DNA of 21,574 nucleotides from Rhodoferax sp. (lineage in GTDB: Bacteria; Pseudomonadota; Gammaproteobacteria; Burkholderiales; Burkholderiaceae_C), in the NCBI GenBank assembly GCA_023231075.1, contig JALNWC010000007.1, forward strand, positions 1 to 21,574, given 5' to 3'. Position numbers and translations under genes: made by a program. Under the pieces are notes generated by a model that worked only from the letters and a program-made list of their open reading frames with translations, searched no databases and was not told the DNA's origin. Positions within the stretch are counted from its first letter, which is position 1; the number at the start of each line of letters is the position of its first letter. This document shows positions 7,922 through 15,624 of the stretch, one piece after another.

Positions 7922-7957
7922 GGGTCAGAGCACGTCGCTTCGCGAGTGGTCTGACCC
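7922..7957. terminator. Hairpin between convergent dnaB and phoH; REP-like repeat
   Basis: GGGTCAGAGCAC (7922-7933) pairs with GTGGTCTGACCC (7946-7957) with one mismatch around a 12-base loop. It fills the 63-base gap between two convergent stop codons, where a bidirectional terminator is expected, but it has no T run. The GGGGTCAGAG...CTGACCC shape resembles dispersed REP-type palindromes that I recall from beta- and gammaproteobacteria, which are linked to REP-associated transposases. That link is from memory, not shown here. Confidence 0.6.
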
Positions 7958-7964
7958 GCAAGGT

Positions 7965-9629
7965 CTAGAGTACTTCACTCGCAAAGTCAGCCAGACGTGA
8001 GCGCTCACCGCGCGCCAGCGTGATGTGCCCACTGTGTTGCCAACCCTTGAATTTGTCCACGGCATACGTCAGGCCGGATGAGCCTTCAGTCAGGTAGGGC
8101 GTATCAATTTGCGCAATGTTGCCCATGCAAATGATCTTGGTCCCGGGCCCGGCGCGGGTGATGAGCGTTTTCATTTGCTTGGGCGTCAAATTTTGCGCCT
8201 CGTCAATGATCACGTATTTGTTCAAAAAGGTACGGCCCCGCATGAAATTCATGCTCTTGATCTTGATACGGCTGCGAATCAGTTCGCTGGTGGCGGCACG
8301 GCCCCATTCGCCGGCCGCGGTATCGGTCTTGCCCAGCACTTCCAGGTTGTCATCCAGTGCACCCATCCAGGGGCCCATTTTTTCTTCTTCGGTACCGGGT
8401 AAAAAACCAATGTCTTCCCCCACGCTCACGGTGGCGCGGGTGACGATGATCTCGGTGTAACGGCGCTCATCGAGCACCTGCGTCAAGCCCGAAGCCAGCG
8501 CCAACAGTGTCTTGCCCGTGCCGGCTGTACCCGTCAGGGTGACAAAGTCCACCTCCGGGTCCATCAATAGGTTCACGGCAAAGTTCTGTTCACGGTTGCG
8601 GGTGGAGATGCCCCAGACCGCATTTTTCAGATGGGTGTAGTCTTTCAGGGTTCTGAACACGGCCGTCTTGCCGCGAATTTCAGTTACTTTGGCGTACAGG
8701 CTGGGTTCGCCCGGAGCTTCAAAATACACGAACTGGTTGATCAATAGTTGCGGTACCACCGGGCCCGTGACCCGGTAGAAGGTATGGGCGCCTTGTTGCC
8801 AGCTTTCAACCGTACTGCCATGGGTGTTCCAAAAATCGGTCGGCAGCGCATAGGCGCCGCTGTAGAGCAAGTCGCCGTCTTCGAGGGTCTTGTCGTTTTG
8901 GTAATCCTCGGCACTTAAACCCAGGGCGCGGGCTTTAACGCGCATGTTGATGTCTTTGGAAACCAGCACCACGTCCCGCGGTGCATGTTGTTTGCGCAGG
9001 GCTTCGACAACGCCCAGAATTTGATTGTCAGCCTTGCCTTGTGGCAGGCTGGTGGGCAGTTCATAGCTGAGCAGCTGGGTTTGAAAAAACAAACGACCGC
9101 GCGCATCCGTGTGACCGGTTGAATTCAATGGCAGGCCTGTGCGGATGTCTGAGCCCTGGTGCTCGGCCAGCGCATCAAGCGAACGGCTGGTTTGACGCCC
9201 GTTGCGGGCGACCTCGGTCATGCCTTTTTTGTGCCCATCGAGCTCTTCCAGAACGATCATGGGTAAAAAAACATCATGTTCTTCAAAGCGGAACAGGCAA
9301 CTTGGGTCGTGTAGCAGGACGTTGGTGTCCAGCACAAAAAGCTTGCTCGGGCCGCCCGCACGCCGCTTGGGGCGGGCCACGGCCTGTTCTGCGGACGCAG
9401 GCTCACGCCGGCGCCTGGCGGGGGTTTGCGGTGGGGGTGCGACGGGCTCTGGCGTTTGCAGGGCAGGGGTGGGCAGTGTGACTTGTTGCTGTGCTTCAGT
9501 CGGCACCTCAGGCAATTTGGGTGACTGCTGTTTTGGCGCGCTGCCTTTGGCTTTGGGGCGGACTGACACGTTGAAGTCCTGCTGGGACAACAAGGCGGCA
9601 CGTTTGGACGGGGCAGTGGGCAAAGGCAT
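7965..9629 (-). CDS. PIN domain-PhoH ATPase fusion protein
   Basis: The 554-residue product starts with about 90 Pro/Gln/Ala-rich, probably disordered residues. A PIN nuclease domain follows (LFVLDTNVLLHDP with its acidic Asp, then VLEELDGHKKG). The C-terminal half is a PhoH ATPase with Walker A GTAGTGKT near residue 367, VGEDIGFLPGTEEEKMGPW, and Walker B YVIIDEAQN near residue 475. PIN-PhoH proteins (YlaK type) are thought to act as RNA helicase-nucleases; the substrate in this species is unknown. The start is well supported by AGGAG (9636-9640, reverse strand), six bases ahead of ATG. It is often annotated only as PhoH family protein; it is not the shorter, YbeZ-type PhoH. Confidence 0.93.
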   Translation of the reverse strand: MPLPTAPSKRAALLSQQDFNVSVRPKAKGSAPKQQSPKLPEVPTEAQQQVTLPTPALQTPEPVAPPPQTPARRRREPASAEQAVARPKRRAGGPSKLFVLDTNVLLHDPSCLFRFEEHDVFLPMIVLEELDGHKKGMTEVARNGRQTSRSLDALAEHQGSDIRTGLPLNSTGHTDARGRLFFQTQLLSYELPTSLPQGKADNQILGVVEALRKQHAPRDVVLVSKDINMRVKARALGLSAEDYQNDKTLEDGDLLYSGAYALPTDFWNTHGSTVESWQQGAHTFYRVTGPVVPQLLINQFVYFEAPGEPSLYAKVTEIRGKTAVFRTLKDYTHLKNAVWGISTRNREQNFAVNLLMDPEVDFVTLTGTAGTGKTLLALASGLTQVLDERRYTEIIVTRATVSVGEDIGFLPGTEEEKMGPWMGALDDNLEVLGKTDTAAGEWGRAATSELIRSRIKIKSMNFMRGRTFLNKYVIIDEAQNLTPKQMKTLITRAGPGTKIICMGNIAQIDTPYLTEGSSGLTYAVDKFKGWQHSGHITLARGERSRLADFASEVL

Positions 9630-9671
9630 TTAAAACTCCTGCGCGTTAGGATAATTGCGAGTTCAAAAACG

Positions 9672-9703
9672 AAAAAGCCGCCATGTCAACCAGGCGGCTT
9701 TTT
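9672..9703 (-). terminator. Rho-independent terminator downstream of bcp
   Basis: AAAAAGCCGCC (9672-9682) and GGCGGCTTTTT (9693-9703) form a perfect 11-base stem with a ten-base loop. Read on the minus strand it lies about 100 bases after the bcp stop and just ahead of phoH, so it probably ends the bcp transcript and insulates phoH. The symmetry allows action on both strands. Confidence 0.88.
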
Positions 9704-9805
9704 CACGATACAAAATACGATCTTCGGCATGCGATTGATTATGCACGAGCCTTGTGGCGCTACTTCTGGATGTGTTTGGCGGGGTTCATCGGATCCCCGT
9801 GTCTG

Positions 9806-10291
9806 TCAGGCCAGAGCCGGTGATTTTTGGAGTTCTTTGACGGCATTGAGAACGTCATCCACATGGCCAGGCACCTTGAGACCGCGCCATTCCTCCTTGA
9901 GCAGGCCATCGGCACCGATGAGGAAGGTGCTGCGCTCAATGCCCTTGACCTTCTTGCCGTACATGATCTTGTTTTTGACAACACCAAACATGTGGCACAT
10001 TTTTTCTTCGGTGTCGGCAATCAACTCAAAGGGCAGTTCGAGTTTCATTTTGAATTCTTCGTGGGAGCGCATGTTGTCACGCGAGACGCCAAAAACCGTG
10101 GCGCCCGCTTTTACAAAATCTTTGTATTTGTCGCGAAACTGCATGGCTTCGGTGGTACAACCGGGCGTGTTGTCCTTGGGATAAAAATACAGGACGACAA
10201 CATGACCGAGATGAGAGGTATTGGTGACCCGGATACCACCAGTAGCATTAGCTTCAAATTCAGGGATGGGTTTATTGACAACTATCGCCAT
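9806..10291 (-). CDS. bcp: Thioredoxin-dependent peroxiredoxin Bcp (PrxQ)
   Basis: The 161-residue peroxiredoxin of the Bcp/PrxQ subfamily reduces hydrogen peroxide and organic peroxides in the cytoplasm. The active site is YFYPKDNTPGCTTEAMQFRD, with peroxidatic Cys45 in the PxxxTxxC setting. The residue five places on, which is a resolving Cys in many PrxQ proteins, is Met50 here, so this looks like the one-Cys type that needs an outside thiol. Other landmarks are VFGVSRDNMRSHEEF and the later Arg-containing ERSTFLIGADG. Length is normal. No strong ribosome-binding site is visible. It is followed by a strong terminator and lies 164 bases downstream of the Mth938-domain gene on the same strand. 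Confidence 0.94.
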   Translation of the reverse strand: MAIVVNKPIPEFEANATGGIRVTNTSHLGHVVVLYFYPKDNTPGCTTEAMQFRDKYKDFVKAGATVFGVSRDNMRSHEEFKMKLELPFELIADTEEKMCHMFGVVKNKIMYGKKVKGIERSTFLIGADGLLKEEWRGLKVPGHVDDVLNAVKELQKSPALA

Positions 10292-10455
10292 GTTTTTTCG
10301 ATCTCGTGTGACAGGATGCGTCGGTCTCTCAAGTCGCGGACACTATCCTCCTACGCGCATGTGCGCCCTCGACTGCAAGCGCGTATTTTACTTGGTTTTT
10401 ACCGTTGCGTCCGGGAGGCACGTGCATCCACGTTGAGATCATGTGCTTAATGACA

Positions 10456-10836
10456 TCAGCCGCTCGACGACTCCATCAACAATGCCAAGGCGACATGGCG
10501 GCCCTCGCCGGCCAGAATGTTATAGGTTCTGCAGGCGGCCTGGATGTCCATGGTTTCAATGCCGATTTGGCACTCTATCAGGGCACGGGTCAGTGCCGCG
10601 GCCGGGAAGCGCAGGCGCTCACCACTGCCAAAAATCACCAATTCGGGTTTCAATTGGGCCAACTGCTCAAAGTGCGTTGCCGTGAGATCTTCAAAGCGCG
10701 CGCATGGCCAGTCAAAGCGCCTGCCGTCGGAGGAAAGCACCACACTGCGGGTCAGTTGCTCATTTGCCACCTTGACCCATCCCTTGCCATAGGAGCTGAT
10801 GAAGGGCGCGCTGATGATGTCGGGGTGGATTTTCAT
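10456..10836 (-). CDS. Mth938-like domain protein (DUF498 family)
   Basis: From the ATG at 10834-10836 the product is 126 residues (MKIHPDIISAPFISSYG). An in-frame TTG 63 bases upstream would lengthen it, but those extra residues look unlike the family. Recognisable parts are the LVIFGSGERLRFP strand-turn and IGIETMDIQAACRTYNILAG, which define Mth938-like proteins such as human NDUFAF3 and AAMDC. The fold is a small compact domain; the bacterial role is unknown. The gene is divergent from alaA, with about 89 bases between the starts, so both promoters probably share that interval. No clear Shine-Dalgarno is seen. Confidence 0.85.
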   Translation of the reverse strand: MKIHPDIISAPFISSYGKGWVKVANEQLTRSVVLSSDGRRFDWPCARFEDLTATHFEQLAQLKPELVIFGSGERLRFPAAALTRALIECQIGIETMDIQAACRTYNILAGEGRHVALALLMESSSG

Positions 10837-10925
10837 GAAGCAGGGTCGGTTATGGGAACAGCTTCGAAATAAAGCGGAGTGAGCAAGACTTGTGGTCAAA
10901 TTATAGGTTTCGCCATTCGGCGACC

Positions 10926-12167
10926 ATGCCCGGAGGGACTTTGAAGACCATACGTAAATCAGCCAAACTGGCCAACGTTTGTTATGACATTCGCGGCCCC
11001 ATCATGGACGCAGCGCGCCAGATGGAAGAGGAAGGCCACAAGATCATCAAGCTCAACATTGGCAACCTGGCCGTGTTCGGCTTCGATTCCCCAGAGGAAA
11101 TCCAGCAGGACATGATCCGCAACCTGCCCAATTCGGCGGCTTACTCGGACAGCAAGGGCATTTTTGCGGCGCGCAAGGCAGTCATGCACGAGACCCAGAA
11201 GCAGGGCATCAAGGGCGTCACGCTTGACGATATTTATCTGGGTAACGGCGCCAGTGAACTCATCGTGATGGCCACCAATGCTCTGCTCGACGATGGCGAT
11301 GAGCTGCTGCTGCCGTCGCCCGACTACCCTTTGTGGACGGCTGCCGCCAGTCTGTCGGGTGGTTCGCCGGTGCATTACCTGTGCGACGAGGCCAATGGCT
11401 GGATGCCTGACCTGAACGATATTCGCGCCAAGATCACGCCGCGCACCAAGGGCCTGGTGGTGATCAACCCCAACAACCCGACCGGCGCCCTGTACGCCGA
11501 CGAGTTGCTGAAAGGCCTGGTGCAGATCGCGCGGGAACACGGATTGGTCATTTTTGCCGACGAGGTCTACGACAAGGTGTTGTACGACGGTGTCAAACAC
11601 ACGGCCTTGGGCTCGTTGAGTGACGACGTGCTGACGCTGACCTTCAATTCGCTGTCCAAAAGCTACCGCTCGTGCGGCTACCGCGCGGGCTGGATGATTG
11701 TCTCAGGCGACAAAAAACCCGCCAAAGACTACATCGAGGGGCTCAACATGCTCTCGAACATGCGACTTTGCTCCAACGTGCCGGGCCAATGGGCGATCCA
11801 GACCGCCTTGGGTGGTTACCAGAGCATCAACGATCTGGTGTGTGAAGGCGGGCGCTTGCGTCGTCAACGCGATCTGGCCTATGAACTCATTACCGCCATT
11901 CCGGGCGTGAGTTGCGTCAAGCCCGTGGCGGCCCTGTACATGTTCCCGAAGCTTGACCCGGTGATGTACCCGATCACGGACGACCAGCAGTTCTTTCTGG
12001 AATTGCTGCAGGAAACCAAGGTCATGCTGGTGCAGGGCACGGGTTTCAACTGGCCGGCGCCGGACCATTTCCGCATCGTTTTTCTGCCGCATGAAGATGA
12101 TTTGCGCGAGGCCATTGGCCGCGTTGCCAAGTTTCTTGAAGGCTACCGCAAGCGGCACAGCAATTAA
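10926..12167 (+). CDS. alaA: Alanine transaminase AlaA (YfbQ-type class I aminotransferase)
   Basis: The PLP-dependent fold-type I aminotransferase converts pyruvate and glutamate to alanine and 2-oxoglutarate. It closely resembles E. coli AlaA: SAKLANVCYDIRGPIM, EEEGHKIIKLNIGNLA, PSPDYPLWTAAASLSGG, VVINPNNPTGALY, and the PLP-binding lysine in NSLSKSYRSCGYRAGW (Lys245 counted from this start). The start is uncertain. ATG 10926 has no ribosome-binding site, whereas TTG 10941 would give LKTIRKSAKL, matching the usual family N-terminus, and follows GGAGG (10932-10936) by four bases. A small CGCC/GGCG hairpin lies just before the ATG. hom follows 67 bases later. Confidence 0.93.
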   Translation: MPGGTLKTIRKSAKLANVCYDIRGPIMDAARQMEEEGHKIIKLNIGNLAVFGFDSPEEIQQDMIRNLPNSAAYSDSKGIFAARKAVMHETQKQGIKGVTLDDIYLGNGASELIVMATNALLDDGDELLLPSPDYPLWTAAASLSGGSPVHYLCDEANGWMPDLNDIRAKITPRTKGLVVINPNNPTGALYADELLKGLVQIAREHGLVIFADEVYDKVLYDGVKHTALGSLSDDVLTLTFNSLSKSYRSCGYRAGWMIVSGDKKPAKDYIEGLNMLSNMRLCSNVPGQWAIQTALGGYQSINDLVCEGGRLRRQRDLAYELITAIPGVSCVKPVAALYMFPKLDPVMYPITDDQQFFLELLQETKVMLVQGTGFNWPAPDHFRIVFLPHEDDLREAIGRVAKFLEGYRKRHSN

Positions 12168-12234
12168 TCCAGTTTTCTTTTGCAGTTCCAAGCTTTTCAA
12201 CAAAGCCAGGAGCTGGGTCTTACTTCTAAATTTT

Positions 12235-13581
12235 ATGAAACCTATTCAAGTTGGTCTGTTGGGCATCGGGGTCGTTGGTTCAGGCACTTTCAATGTGCTG
12301 CTTCGCAACCAGGAAGAAATCAAGCGCCGCGCGGGCCGCGGTATCCAGATCACGATGGTGGCCGACCTGAACGTGGCCCGTGCCCGGGAACTGGTCGGAC
12401 CCGGTGTGGCCGTGGTCAACGACGCGCGTGCCGTCATCGCCAACCCCGACATCGACATCGTGATCGAACTCATCGGCGGCTATGGCGTTGCCAAAACCCT
12501 GGTGCTCGAAGCCATTGCGGCAGGTAAACATGTGGTCACGGCCAACAAGGCCTTGCTGGCCGTGCATGGCACCGAGATTTTTGCGGCGGCATCGGCCAAG
12601 GGCGTGATGGTGGCTTTTGAGGCGGCGGTGGCCGGTGGCATCCCGATCATCAAGGCGCTGCGTGAAGGTCTGACAGCCAACCGCATTCAGTGGATTGCCG
12701 GCATCATCAACGGCACCACCAACTTCATCCTGAGCGAAATGCGTGACAAGGGGCTGGACTTTGCCGTGGCGCTCAAGCAGGCGCAAGCCCTGGGCTACGC
12801 CGAGGCCGACCCGACCTTTGACATCGAAGGCATTGATGCGGCGCACAAAGCCACCATCATGAGCGCCATCGCCTTCGGCATTCCGGTGCAATTTGACAAG
12901 GCTTATGTGGAAGGCATCACCAAGCTGGGCGCGGCCGACATCAAATACGCCGAGCAGCTGGGCTACCGCATCAAACTGCTGGGCATCACCAAACGCACGC
13001 CCAAGGGCATCGAGTTGCGTGTTCACCCCTGCCTGATTCCAGCCAAGCGCCTGATCGCCAACGTCGAAGGTGCCATGAACGCGGTGGTGGTGCAGGGCGA
13101 TGCCGTGGGTACCACGCTGTACTACGGCAAAGGCGCAGGCTCCGAGCCCACGGCCAGCGCCGTGATTGCCGACCTGGTCGACATTACCCGACTGCACACG
13201 GCTGACCCGGCCCAACGCGTGCCCCACCTGGCTTTCCAGCCCAACGCCATGAGCGACCTGCCCGTCATGCCGATGGGGGAGGTCGTCACCAGCTACTACC
13301 TGCGTTTACGTGTCGCCGATGAGACCGGCGTGCTGGCCAAAGTCACGGGCATTCTGGCCGATGCCGATATCAGCATCGACGCCGTGCTGCAACGTGAAGC
13401 CGATGAGATCACGACCGAAGTGGCTGCCGGGCAAGCCCAAGCCCAAGTGCCACAGACTGACGTGATCATCCTGACCCATGACTGCTTGGAGGCTGACATG
13501 AACGCCGCGATTGCAAAAATGCAGGCCTTGCCCAGCGTGCTCGAACCCATCACCCGCATTCGCAAGGAAGAGTTGGCCTGA
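12235..13581 (+). CDS. hom: Homoserine dehydrogenase
   Basis: The 448-residue enzyme reduces aspartate semialdehyde to homoserine with NAD(P)H, the branch-point step to threonine and methionine. The Rossmann loop GIGVVGSG is at residues 10-17. ANKALLAVHG and EAAVAGGIPIIKALREGL follow, then the substrate region GIINGTTNFILSEM and FDIEGIDAAHKATIM. A C-terminal ACT domain (YYLRLRVADETGVLAKVTGI, with SIDAVLQREADE) gives probable feedback control by threonine. The ATG at 12235 yields the standard MKPIQVGLLGIG start, although the nearest AGGAG is 22 bases away and too far to serve it. thrC begins one base after the stop. Confidence 0.97.
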   Translation: MKPIQVGLLGIGVVGSGTFNVLLRNQEEIKRRAGRGIQITMVADLNVARARELVGPGVAVVNDARAVIANPDIDIVIELIGGYGVAKTLVLEAIAAGKHVVTANKALLAVHGTEIFAAASAKGVMVAFEAAVAGGIPIIKALREGLTANRIQWIAGIINGTTNFILSEMRDKGLDFAVALKQAQALGYAEADPTFDIEGIDAAHKATIMSAIAFGIPVQFDKAYVEGITKLGAADIKYAEQLGYRIKLLGITKRTPKGIELRVHPCLIPAKRLIANVEGAMNAVVVQGDAVGTTLYYGKGAGSEPTASAVIADLVDITRLHTADPAQRVPHLAFQPNAMSDLPVMPMGEVVTSYYLRLRVADETGVLAKVTGILADADISIDAVLQREADEITTEVAAGQAQAQVPQTDVIILTHDCLEADMNAAIAKMQALPSVLEPITRIRKEELA

Positions 13582-13582
13582 C

Positions 13583-15094
13583 ATGCAATACATCTCGACC
13601 CGGGGCGACCGCAGCCCCAAGCATTTTTGCGACATCCTGCTGGAAGGCCTGGCGCCCGATGGCGGTTTGTATCTGCCCGAACATTACCCCCAGGTGGATG
13701 ACGCCACCTTGAGCCGCTGGCGCAGCGTGTACCAGCATCAGGGTTACGCCGAGTTGGCGTTTGAGGTTTTGTCGCTGTATATTGACGACATTCCTGCGGC
13801 CGACCTGAAAGCCTTGTGCCGCAAGACCTACACCGCCGAGGTGTTTGGTTCGCCCGAGATCGTGCCCCTGCGCCCGCTGGAGAACGGCATCTGGCTGGAA
13901 GCCCTGTCCAATGGCCCGACGCTGGCTTTCAAGGACATGGCCATGCAGTTGCTCGGCAACCTGTTCGAATATGAGCTGGCCCGCCGCGGCGAAGAGCTCA
14001 ACATCTTGGGCGCCACCAGCGGCGACACCGGCAGCGCCGCCGAATACGCCATGCGCGGCAAGAGGGGCGTGCGCGTCTTCATGACCAGCCCGCAGGGCCG
14101 CATGAGCCCGTTCCAGCAGGCGCAAATGTTCAGCCTGATGGACGACAACATTTTCAACATTGCCGTCGATGGCGTGTTTGACGACTGCCAGGACATGGTC
14201 AAGGCCGTCAGCAACGACCTGGACTTCAAGCGCCGTTACAAAATTGGCACGGTCAATTCGATCAATTGGGCGCGCCTGCTGGCCCAGGTGGTGTACTACT
14301 TTGCCGGCTACTTTCAGGCGACGAAGACACAGGCCCCCACGCTCGGCGCTGGCGCGTCCTCGCTGCCCCCCGAGGGGGCTGTTTCGCCTTGGGGCGGCGC
14401 GGCGGCTCAACACAACACCGAGAAAGTCAGTTTCACCGTGCCCAGCGGCAATTTTGGCAACGTCTGCGCCGGCCATGTGGCGCGCATGATGGGCTTGCCG
14501 ATTGCCCGCCTGGTGGTGGCCACCAATGAAAACGACGTGCTCGACGAGTTTTTCAAGACCGGCGTCTACCGGGTGCGCAGCAGCGCCGACACCCACGAAA
14601 CCTCCAGTCCGTCGATGGACATTTCCAAGGCAAGCAACTTCGAACGCTTTGTCTTCGACCTGCTGGGACGCGACGGCGCACGCACAAAGGCGCTGTTCGG
14701 TGACGCCCTGGCGCGTGTCGGCTTCTTTGACCTGGAAGCACACCCCGCGTTCAGCCGCGCCGCCAGTCATTACGGCTTTGACAGTGGCAAGAGCACCCAC
14801 GCTGACCGTCTGGCCACGATCAAGGACCTCTATGTGCGCCACGGCATGATGATTGACACCCATACCGCCGATGGCGTCAAGGTCGCGCGTGAACACGTGC
14901 AGGCGGGTGTGCCGATGATCGTGCTGGAAACCGCATTGCCCATCAAATTTGCCGCCACCATCGTCGAGGCCACGGGCCGTGAACCGGACCGACCCGCCAG
15001 GTTCAACGGCATCGAAGCCTTGCCCAAGCGTGTGGTGGCCATGTCGGCTGATGCGCAGGCCATCAAAACGTTCATTGCCAGTCATTGTTCATGA
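13583..15094 (+). CDS. thrC: Threonine synthase, with a repeat-derived insertion
   Basis: The PLP enzyme converts O-phosphohomoserine to threonine. The 503-residue product begins MQYISTRGDRSPKHF, and the PLP lysine is Lys117 in GPTLAFKDMAMQLLGN. ILGATSGDTGSAAEYA and VPSGNFGNVCAGHVARMMGL form the phosphate and cofactor pocket. It is some 30 residues longer than I would expect for its relatives. The excess lies at about residues 249-280, between YFAGYFQATK and EKVSFTVPSG, and is encoded by a GC-rich palindromic repeat (separate entry). The insertion is in frame and the active-site motifs are intact, so the enzyme is probably active. The stop overlaps mobB by ATGA. Confidence 0.96.
   Translation: MQYISTRGDRSPKHFCDILLEGLAPDGGLYLPEHYPQVDDATLSRWRSVYQHQGYAELAFEVLSLYIDDIPAADLKALCRKTYTAEVFGSPEIVPLRPLENGIWLEALSNGPTLAFKDMAMQLLGNLFEYELARRGEELNILGATSGDTGSAAEYAMRGKRGVRVFMTSPQGRMSPFQQAQMFSLMDDNIFNIAVDGVFDDCQDMVKAVSNDLDFKRRYKIGTVNSINWARLLAQVVYYFAGYFQATKTQAPTLGAGASSLPPEGAVSPWGGAAAQHNTEKVSFTVPSGNFGNVCAGHVARMMGLPIARLVVATNENDVLDEFFKTGVYRVRSSADTHETSSPSMDISKASNFERFVFDLLGRDGARTKALFGDALARVGFFDLEAHPAFSRAASHYGFDSGKSTHADRLATIKDLYVRHGMMIDTHTADGVKVAREHVQAGVPMIVLETALPIKFAATIVEATGREPDRPARFNGIEALPKRVVAMSADAQAIKTFIASHCS
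14327..14421. repeat. GC-rich palindromic repeat inserted in frame inside thrC
   Basis: This stretch encodes the non-conserved TQAPTLGAGASSLPPEGAVS block of ThrC. It holds the perfect hairpin GCCCCC-CGA-GGGGGC (14365-14379), followed by CGCCTTGGGGCGG. The form CCCCACGCT...CGCTGCCCCCCGAGGGGG...CTTGGGGCGG matches my memory of a dispersed intergenic repeat in Comamonadaceae genomes. Boundaries are set by where threonine synthase similarity stops and resumes, so they are good to a few codons only. Confidence 0.7.
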
Positions 15095-15624
15095 AGGTGG
15101 TTGGCTTTGGCGGTTATTCCGGTTCCGGCAAAACCACGCTGGTCGAGCGTTTGATTCCGGCGCTGCGTCTCAGGGGCCTGCGCGTGTCGGTGGTCAAACA
15201 TGCCCATCACCGCTTCGACATCGACCACGAGGGCAAGGACACTTACCGCCATCGCGAGGCCGGTGCCTTTGAGGTGGTGGTCGCGTCAGACCGACGACTG
15301 GCCTTGATGCGTGAATTTGAAGTGGCCAATCGTCCGACCGTGCACCAGTTGCTGGCCGAGTTGGATGAGGGCGTCGACTGGGTGCTGGTGGAGGGTTTCA
15401 AGGATTCTGACCTGCTGAAAATCGAGGTCTGGCGTGCTGCCACCGGCAAACCCGCGCGTTACTTTGAAGACGACTTCATCACGGCCATTGCGACCGATTC
15501 GCCAGACCTGTTGCCGGAGCCGACCCAACTGCCGGTGCTCGACCTCAATGACCCGGCTGCGGTGGTCGACTGGTTGATCTCCCAAGGACCACGTTTTGAC
15601 TATGATTTTGAGAATGCCGCATGA
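15091..15624 (+). CDS. mobB: Molybdopterin-guanine dinucleotide biosynthesis adapter MobB
   Basis: The 177-residue P-loop GTP-binding protein has Walker A GYSGSGKTT at about residues 8-16 and the family landmarks VSVVKHAHHRFDIDHEGKDT, YRHREAGA and VDWVLVEGFKD. MobB binds MobA and assists attachment of GMP to molybdopterin in the cytoplasm. The ATG overlaps the thrC stop (ATGA), and its own stop overlaps moeA in the same way. A possible TTG start six bases earlier is less likely because MKVVGFGGYSGSGKT is the usual beginning. Confidence 0.95.
   Translation: MKVVGFGGYSGSGKTTLVERLIPALRLRGLRVSVVKHAHHRFDIDHEGKDTYRHREAGAFEVVVASDRRLALMREFEVANRPTVHQLLAELDEGVDWVLVEGFKDSDLLKIEVWRAATGKPARYFEDDFITAIATDSPDLLPEPTQLPVLDLNDPAAVVDWLISQGPRFDYDFENAA

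Noticed and set aside
12091..12234. 48-codon N-terminal extension of homoserine dehydrogenase
   Set aside because: It overlaps the end of alaA and encodes residues foreign to the family; the ATG at 12235 gives the standard N-terminus.
12280..13227. 315-codon open frame opposite hom
   Set aside because: Same cause: an antisense shadow of a strongly conserved gene, with no plausible start signal or domain.
13550..15085. 511-codon open frame opposite thrC
   Set aside because: It is a long antisense frame caused by GC-rich codon use; the product is rich in His, Gly and Gln and resembles no family, while thrC on the other strand has all motifs.
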